This document shows, piece by piece, positions 16,125-19,941 of a DNA stretch of 19,941 nt; the first letter of the stretch is position 1; each line of letters starts with the position of its first letter. Where the stretch lies: NCBI GenBank assembly GCA_002315555.1, contig DCHF01000028.1, forward strand, positions 1-19,941, given 5' to 3'. The notes under the pieces are model-generated. The model searched no databases and was not told the DNA's origin. It worked only from the letters and a program-made list of their open reading frames with translations. Source of the stretch: Lachnospiraceae bacterium UBA1759. Lineage in GTDB: Bacteria; Bacillota; Clostridia; Lachnospirales; Lachnospiraceae. A program made the translations under genes and the position numbers.

Positions 16125-17167
16125 TTGCCGTCCTCCTTTTTGCGTTTGCGGGAGCATTTTGCATTTCTTGCCGCCGGGATTCCTGCCGCGAATTTTTCAA
16201 AGTCATTGGGCAGTTTTGCTTCAGCGGCACGGCGTGCCTGATTGAAAAGCTCATATTCGTTTTCTGCCTTGCGCATAGCCAGTTCGTGGGAGATTTTCCC
16301 GGCATCGGTCAGAATGTTTCTGCCGTTCAGGGTGATGAACGCATCCAGTTTCTGTGCCCAGTCGCTCATGTGCATCGGGATATGCTGCATTGCCTGACCT
16401 TCGGCAAAAACAAGATACTGTTCCGTCAGGTTGTTCAATGCCAGGATTTCCTTTTCGGAAAGATAATTTTTGGCAATTCCGACATCATCTTTGCGGACCT
16501 TTGCGCCCCGGAAACTGGTCAAGCCCATATTGGGCAGCGTGTGGTCGGCACGTTCCGCCACGATTTCCGCCGCCGTCTTTCCCGTAATCGCCCAGTGCAT
16601 TTTGTTCTGTACGGTCTGGAAAAAGAGAATGCTGACGTCCGCCGTGGGGTCGTAGTCAATGCTGGTGGCGTAAATATCCGTGATCTTCTGATAAAACCGT
16701 TTCTCCGAGGTTCGGATATCCTGAATCCGCGCCAGCAGTTCATCGAAATAATCAAAGGGCTGATCCGGATTTTTCAGCCGCTCGTCATCCAGAACAAAGC
16801 CTTTGCGGATAAATTCGCTCAGCTGCTTGGTTGCCCAAATACGGAATTGCGTTGCCACCTTGGATTTGATGCGGTAGCCGACGGAAATAATCATGTCAAG
16901 GTTATAATAATCCAGCTGCCGTTCCACCTGACGGGAACCTTCCTGACGAACTGTCAAGAATTTCTTTAAAGTTGCCGTCTGCTCAAGTTCTCCATCATCA
17001 TAAACTCCGATAATATGCTGACTTACATTCTGAATGGAGGTTTGAAACAATTCGGCAATCATGGCTTGCGTCAGCCAGACGGTTTCATTTTCAAACCGGA
17101 CATCAATTTTGATTTTGCCGTCCTCGGTCTGATAAATCAGAAAGTGACTTTTCTGCATTTCATTCAT
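16121..17167 (-). CDS. rhuM: RhuM-family protein embedded between hsdM and hsdS
   Basis: The product is 348 residues and follows hsdM by 9 bp; its GAGG site overlaps the hsdM stop, and its own TGA overlaps the hsdS start (ATGA), so the three genes are translationally coupled. Residues 30-52 (VWLTQAMIAELFQTSIQNVSQHI) are a clear helix-turn-helix. These are followed by RQEGSRQVERQLDYYNLDMIISVGYRI, KSKVATQFRIWATKQL, and DEERL-type linker helices, then a C-terminal domain with QHIPMHMSDWAQKLDAFI and ILTDAGKISHELA. This is the RhuM family (PF13310), first named from a Salmonella pathogenicity island; its biochemical role is not settled as far as I know. The tail is strongly basic (KCSRKRKKEDGK). 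Placement inside the restriction operon suggests DNA binding in support or control of the M/S complex. Confidence 0.92.
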   Translation of the reverse strand: MNEMQKSHFLIYQTEDGKIKIDVRFENETVWLTQAMIAELFQTSIQNVSQHIIGVYDDGELEQTATLKKFLTVRQEGSRQVERQLDYYNLDMIISVGYRIKSKVATQFRIWATKQLSEFIRKGFVLDDERLKNPDQPFDYFDELLARIQDIRTSEKRFYQKITDIYATSIDYDPTADVSILFFQTVQNKMHWAITGKTAAEIVAERADHTLPNMGLTSFRGAKVRKDDVGIAKNYLSEKEILALNNLTEQYLVFAEGQAMQHIPMHMSDWAQKLDAFITLNGRNILTDAGKISHELAMRKAENEYELFNQARRAAEAKLPNDFEKFAAGIPAARNAKCSRKRKKEDGK

Positions 17168-17176
17168 AACCGAACC

Positions 17177-19201
17177 TCACTTTCCGAAAGACAGGATTTC
17201 TTTGAGCATCCCGTCTGTCTGCGCTTCCAGCGCTTCAATATCGGCGGTCAGCGATTCAATGGAAAGCAGTTCCACCGGTTTGTAGAAGTATTTGGTGAAC
17301 GAAAGTTCATAGCCGACCACGGTCTTTTCCTCATCGATCCAGGCATCCGGCGCGTATGGCAGGACTTCATTTTTCATGAATGCCTCAATCCCGCCTTTGT
17401 AAAGCAGCGGGATCTGTTCGTAGTCGCGCAGTTTGGGATCGGCTTCCCCTGCAACCGGTTCGGCATCCTCGCAGACCTCGGTGATGAAGGGACGCACTTT
17501 CTTGAGCAGCGTCTTTTTCATGTCCATGATCGCCGCGCACTTGTCGAAATCCAGCAGCGGGGCATCCGCCGGAAGTTTCGCCAGCGCCGCCTTCACTTCG
17601 GCAAGTTCCTTTTCCTTGAGTTTCGCTTCCGTCAAATCGGCATGGGGAAGGAGTTTGAGCCGGAGCGGGCGTTCCACGGTAATGGACCAGTAACCGAATT
17701 CCGCATTGGGGAAAATTTTGCTCTGTTCGTTCTCTTCAAAGTCCATCAGAAGTTTCACGATGGCGGCACGGTTTCCGGCAGAGACTTCGCAGTTCTTTTC
17801 GCCCAGATTCTTGCGGAGAGGGGATTTCAGCGCCGTGGCATCGATCAGCTGCACCTTGCCTTTGCGCCGCTCTTCTTTGCGGTTGGTCACCACCCAGATG
17901 AACGTGCCGATGCCGGTGTTGTAAAACATATTTTCCGGCATGGCAATGACCGCTTCCAAGAGATCGTTTTCAATGATGTACTGCCGCAGATTGCTCGGTC
18001 CCGATCCGGCATCCCCGGTGAAAAGCGAAGAGCCGTTGTGGATTTCCACAATGCGCGTTCCCAGTTCGGTGTCATCTTTCATGCGGCTCAGATTATTGGC
18101 AAGAAAGAGCATCTGCAAATCATCGATGCTGGGCAGGAAATCCAGCGTTTCGCTTCCGATCTGCGGACGGAAACGCGGGTCGTTGATCTGTTCCTTTTTG
18201 GTGTAGCCCCAATTCTCCAAATCCTTCTTGTAAGGTGTCCCGAATGGCGGATTGGAAATACAGAAATCGAAATACTTTCCTTCATGCCCGTTTTGGGAGA
18301 TGGTGCTGCCGTAAGCGAAGCGTTCCCGCTTGATGCCGCTCGCGGTGTAGTCCAGCGGCTTGTTCTTCCCCGCGATCATCATTTCCGCCTTGCAGATGGC
18401 GTAGGTATCCGGCTGGAGTTCCTGGCCGTAGATGTTTGTTTCGATACGGAAGCCGAGTTCGTGGAATGCCTCTTCGGAAATGCTCAAAATACCGCCCGTT
18501 CCGCAGGCGGCATCGTAAATTTCGTATGTTCCCTTTTTGAGTTTGGACTCCAATGGCTTGATCGCCACATCCGCCAGCACCCGGACATAATCGCGCGGCG
18601 TATAGTGTTCTCCGGCGGAAGTTACGGCGTAATCTTCGTTGAATCGCCGGAGGAGTTCCTCAAAGAGCGTTCCCATGGTGTGATTGTCGAGACCGGGATG
18701 TTTGACTTTGCCGTCCTCGTCCAGAACGGGAGCAATGCCGAGATTGATGTTTTCATCGGTGAATTTGTCGATAAGAAGTCCCAGACAGGAATTCCCCGCC
18801 AGCCGTTCCAGCGAATGCTTCAGGTCAAATTTTTTGATGATGTCCTGCACATGAAAAGAGAAGCCGTCCAAATAGGCATTGAATGACTGCATGAGCCGGG
18901 TGTTGTCCTTTTCGCTCCGCAGTGTTTTCATTGTGTACACCGAGGTGTTGTAAAACGGGAATCCGGTGATAGCATAGAGCTGTTCGCACTGGCTTTCCTG
19001 GGGAAGTGCATGAAAATCCGGACTTGCAGATGTTTCCGCCACCATTTTCTGCTTCGGCTCAAGGAGCAGATCCAAACGGCGAAGCACGATGAACGGCAGA
19101 ATGATTTTCTTGTATTCCACCGCCTCTACGTTATTGACCAGAACATCCGTGGCAATATTCCACAGAAACGAGAACATTTTGTTATATTGAACGGAATCCA
19201 T
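17177..19201 (-). CDS. hsdM: Type I restriction-modification methyltransferase subunit M
   Basis: The product is 674 residues, long for HsdM. The ATG has AAGGAG 6 nt upstream. The N-terminal helical domain (residues 1-150, SFLWNIATDVLVNN...KKIILPFIVLRRLDLLL) is followed by the N6-adenine methyltransferase core: motif I DAACGTGG at 230-237 (binds S-adenosylmethionine) and motif IV NPPF at 317-320 (catalytic). EHYTPRDYVRVLADV at 198-212 is the usual lead-in. Residues about 520-674 are a helical C-terminal part with a lysine/glutamate-rich stretch (EAKLKEKELAEVKAALAKL). HsdM with HsdS methylates adenine in the host's own sites, and with HsdR forms the restriction complex. It follows the XRE regulator by 55 bp. 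Intact; no key residue is missing. Confidence 0.95.
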   Translation of the reverse strand: MDSVQYNKMFSFLWNIATDVLVNNVEAVEYKKIILPFIVLRRLDLLLEPKQKMVAETSASPDFHALPQESQCEQLYAITGFPFYNTSVYTMKTLRSEKDNTRLMQSFNAYLDGFSFHVQDIIKKFDLKHSLERLAGNSCLGLLIDKFTDENINLGIAPVLDEDGKVKHPGLDNHTMGTLFEELLRRFNEDYAVTSAGEHYTPRDYVRVLADVAIKPLESKLKKGTYEIYDAACGTGGILSISEEAFHELGFRIETNIYGQELQPDTYAICKAEMMIAGKNKPLDYTASGIKRERFAYGSTISQNGHEGKYFDFCISNPPFGTPYKKDLENWGYTKKEQINDPRFRPQIGSETLDFLPSIDDLQMLFLANNLSRMKDDTELGTRIVEIHNGSSLFTGDAGSGPSNLRQYIIENDLLEAVIAMPENMFYNTGIGTFIWVVTNRKEERRKGKVQLIDATALKSPLRKNLGEKNCEVSAGNRAAIVKLLMDFEENEQSKIFPNAEFGYWSITVERPLRLKLLPHADLTEAKLKEKELAEVKAALAKLPADAPLLDFDKCAAIMDMKKTLLKKVRPFITEVCEDAEPVAGEADPKLRDYEQIPLLYKGGIEAFMKNEVLPYAPDAWIDEEKTVVGYELSFTKYFYKPVELLSIESLTADIEALEAQTDGMLKEILSFGK

Positions 19202-19235
19202 CAGAATCTCCTTGTGAATTTTCCCATAATATACA

Positions 19236-19261
19236 TGACATCACTGACAAATAACGTCAGT
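19236..19261. promoter_or_regulatory. TGAC repeats and dyad between the regulator and hsdM
   Basis: TGAC occurs at 19236-19239 and 19245-19248, and inverted (GTCA) at 19256-19259. ACTGAC (19243-19248) and GTCAGT (19256-19261) form a 6-bp dyad with a 7-nt spacer. It overlaps the stop codon of the regulator gene and lies about 40 bp before the hsdM start. A TATATT box follows on the minus strand, but no well-spaced -35 is visible. This could be a second operator that uncouples hsdM expression from the regulator gene. Confidence 0.4.
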
Positions 19262-19502
19262 CTGTTTTCTTTCCCTGATTTTTTTTTGATCTTTTTTCGG
19301 GAATAGCTTCCATAATATCGGAAAAATCACAATTCAACGCCGAGCAGATTCGTTCCAGTACTTTCATGCTGACATGACGGTCCGCTGTCATATTGGCCAA
19401 GGTCGCCGGGCTGACATCCGCAATGACCTTCAAATCCGTTTTCTTCATATCACGGTCAATCAGAAGATGCCATAATTTTTTATAGGAAACTTTTCTGTCC
19501 AT
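19257..19502 (-). CDS. Small XRE/Cro-type transcriptional regulator
   Basis: The product is 81 residues from MDRKVSYKKL; GGAG lies 7 nt upstream. A longer open frame from 19589 would run through the promoter and is rejected. Residues 6-66 are one helix-turn-helix of the HTH_26 type: KKLWHLLIDRDMKKTDLKVIADVSPATLANMTADRHVSMKVLERICSALNCDFSDIMEAI in short, with SPATLANM as the recognition-helix region. It has a basic tail (EKRSKKNQGKK). Controller-type small XRE proteins commonly delay restriction until methylation is complete. As first gene of the operon, 55 bp before hsdM, it probably represses its own promoter through the palindrome at 19529-19543. That link is inference. Confidence 0.9.
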   Translation of the reverse strand: MDRKVSYKKLWHLLIDRDMKKTDLKVIADVSPATLANMTADRHVSMKVLERICSALNCDFSDIMEAIPEKRSKKNQGKKTD

Positions 19503-19528
19503 TGTTTTGCTCCGTTCAGGAATCACCA

Positions 19529-19543
19529 TTTGTACGATACAAA
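19529..19543. promoter_or_regulatory. Operator-like palindrome at the operon's transcription start
   Basis: TTTGTA-CGA-TACAAA is a perfect 6-bp inverted repeat with a 3-nt spacer. It lies just downstream of the predicted -10 box and would cover the transcription start, a typical place for a small XRE repressor to bind its own promoter. Binding is inferred from position and symmetry only. Confidence 0.55.
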
Positions 19544-19546
19544 CAT

Positions 19547-19575
19547 AATATAATATGGGTTGTGCAAATTTACAA
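19547..19575 (-). promoter_or_regulatory. Sigma-70-type promoter of the defence operon
   Basis: On the minus strand, TTGTAA (19570-19575) is followed after exactly 17 nt by TATATT (19547-19552), close to the TTGACA / TATAAT consensus. The transcript would start near 19540, about 38 nt before the regulator's ATG. This is the best promoter visible for the whole gene set down to 8886. Confidence 0.65.
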
Positions 19576-19759
19576 GCGAAAAAGTTCACTTTTCGTAATC
19601 AAAAATTAAAGATAAAAAGGTCGATATTTCCCGGTCAGCGGGCGGGTCTGGCAGCGGCAGGCAGAGTCTCTGCTGTTCGCGTGCACGGGTTTGGTAGGCC
19701 TGCCTATACAAAAGCATCGAATAGCGGACAAGTCCAGTGATGTATCACACTATAAAACG
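19576..19759. other. Gene-free stretch, no feature recognised
   Basis: The first 45 bp are A/T rich and look like upstream promoter sequence. The next 120 bp are richer in G+C (near 19635-19705) with no tRNA fold, no motif-bearing frame on either strand and no dyad of note. It may be residue of older insertion at the edge of the island; nothing supports a specific call. Confidence 0.4.
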
Positions 19760-19806
19760 AAAAAAGCCGGTACCCGTATCTTCGTGTGGGGATAGGATTC
19801 CGGCTT
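19760..19806 (-). terminator. Intrinsic terminator of the right-edge gene
   Basis: On the minus strand AAGCCGG (19800-19806) pairs with CCGGCTT (19764-19770). Inside, TATC pairs with GATA, giving an imperfect long hairpin, followed directly by TTTTTT (19760-19765). It lies 4 bp past the TGA of the gene entering from the right edge and insulates the defence operon promoter from read-through. Confidence 0.7.
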
Positions 19807-19810
19807 GATT

Positions 19811-19941
19811 TCAGCGGTGCATCAGGTAGGCGGCGATCAGCCTCGCCCGGTTAATGTTTTCTTCGGTAAGTTCGCCCTCAATCGGGACGAAGACCTGCCG
19901 GGGCTCCGGCAGCGGTTCCTTGGTGAGGTCGAGGAAGCGGA
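19811..19941 (-). CDS. C-terminal 42 codons of an unidentified gene (5' end outside window)
   Basis: Read from the right edge on the minus strand, the frame gives ...RFLDLTKEPLPEP, RQVFVPIEGELTEENINRAR and LIAAYLMHR, then TGA at 19811-19813. The sequence looks like real coding: high G/C third positions, an amphipathic terminal helix, and a terminator immediately after. The visible part is too short to name a family. The next base pairs beyond the window would decide. Confidence 0.6.
   Translation of the reverse strand, partial: RFLDLTKEPLPEPRQVFVPIEGELTEENINRARLIAAYLMHR

Noticed and set aside
19555..19740. 61-residue + strand frame near the right edge, and a possible tRNA in the G+C-rich stretch
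   Set aside because: The frame overlaps the operon promoter and has no motif; no cloverleaf with a T-loop sequence could be found.

Overview
The window looks like a bacterial chromosome segment from a Gram-negative gut-type anaerobe. Base composition is near 50% GC, ribosome-binding sites are of the AAGGAGG/GGAG type, and one very large exported-type beta-repeat protein is present. Its repeated IYGGG units and lack of an N-terminal signal peptide remind me of giant proteins in Lentisphaerota (Victivallis-like) genomes. That taxonomic guess rests on memory of similar proteins, not on a marker gene, and should be held loosely.

Left part (1-8100): the 3' end of an ankyrin-like gene enters from the left edge on the + strand. 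It converges on a giant minus-strand gene (623-7474, 2283 residues), and a strong hairpin terminator separates them. The giant protein carries a block of about 26-residue IYGGG repeats near its N-terminus, an RTX-like block of G-x-x-D-T units, and then more than 1500 residues of beta-strand-rich repetitive sequence. I infer type I-type secretion or surface display. Upstream of it lies about 640 bp without a convincing gene. This stretch holds two pairs of direct repeats (one pair with a 30-bp period, one pair 102 bp apart) that look like remains of a mobile element, followed by a leader able to fold in several ways ahead of an unrecognised 209-residue protein (8122-8751, +).

Right part (8886-19502, minus strand): this is the centre of interest, a closely spaced gene set that reads as one defence operon. 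In transcription order it contains a small XRE/Cro-type repressor with its own promoter and operator-like palindrome, HsdM (N6-adenine methyltransferase), a RhuM-family protein, HsdS (specificity subunit with two target-recognition domains), HsdR (nuclease plus DEAH translocase), a Fic-family protein, a conserved unnamed 186-residue protein, and a LOG/SLOG-like nucleotide-processing protein with an unknown N-terminal domain. Spacings run from a 4-bp overlap to 55 bp. HsdM, HsdS and HsdR should form a type I restriction-modification complex.

Several features go beyond a plain type I system. HsdR ends in a helical extension with a HEPN-like RNxxxH ribonuclease motif. The Fic protein has a VbhA-like antitoxin domain fused in front, but both the inhibitory glutamate motif and its arginine partner in the Fic motif are altered. 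RhuM sits between M and S and is translationally coupled to S. The tail of the operon pairs Fic with a SLOG-type enzyme. Together this suggests a layered anti-phage locus: DNA restriction first, then RNA cleavage, protein modification or nucleotide signalling as possible back-up. The layered function is inference from domains and gene order.

Right edge (19576-19941): a short gene-free stretch, a terminator, and the last 42 codons of an unidentified minus-strand gene.
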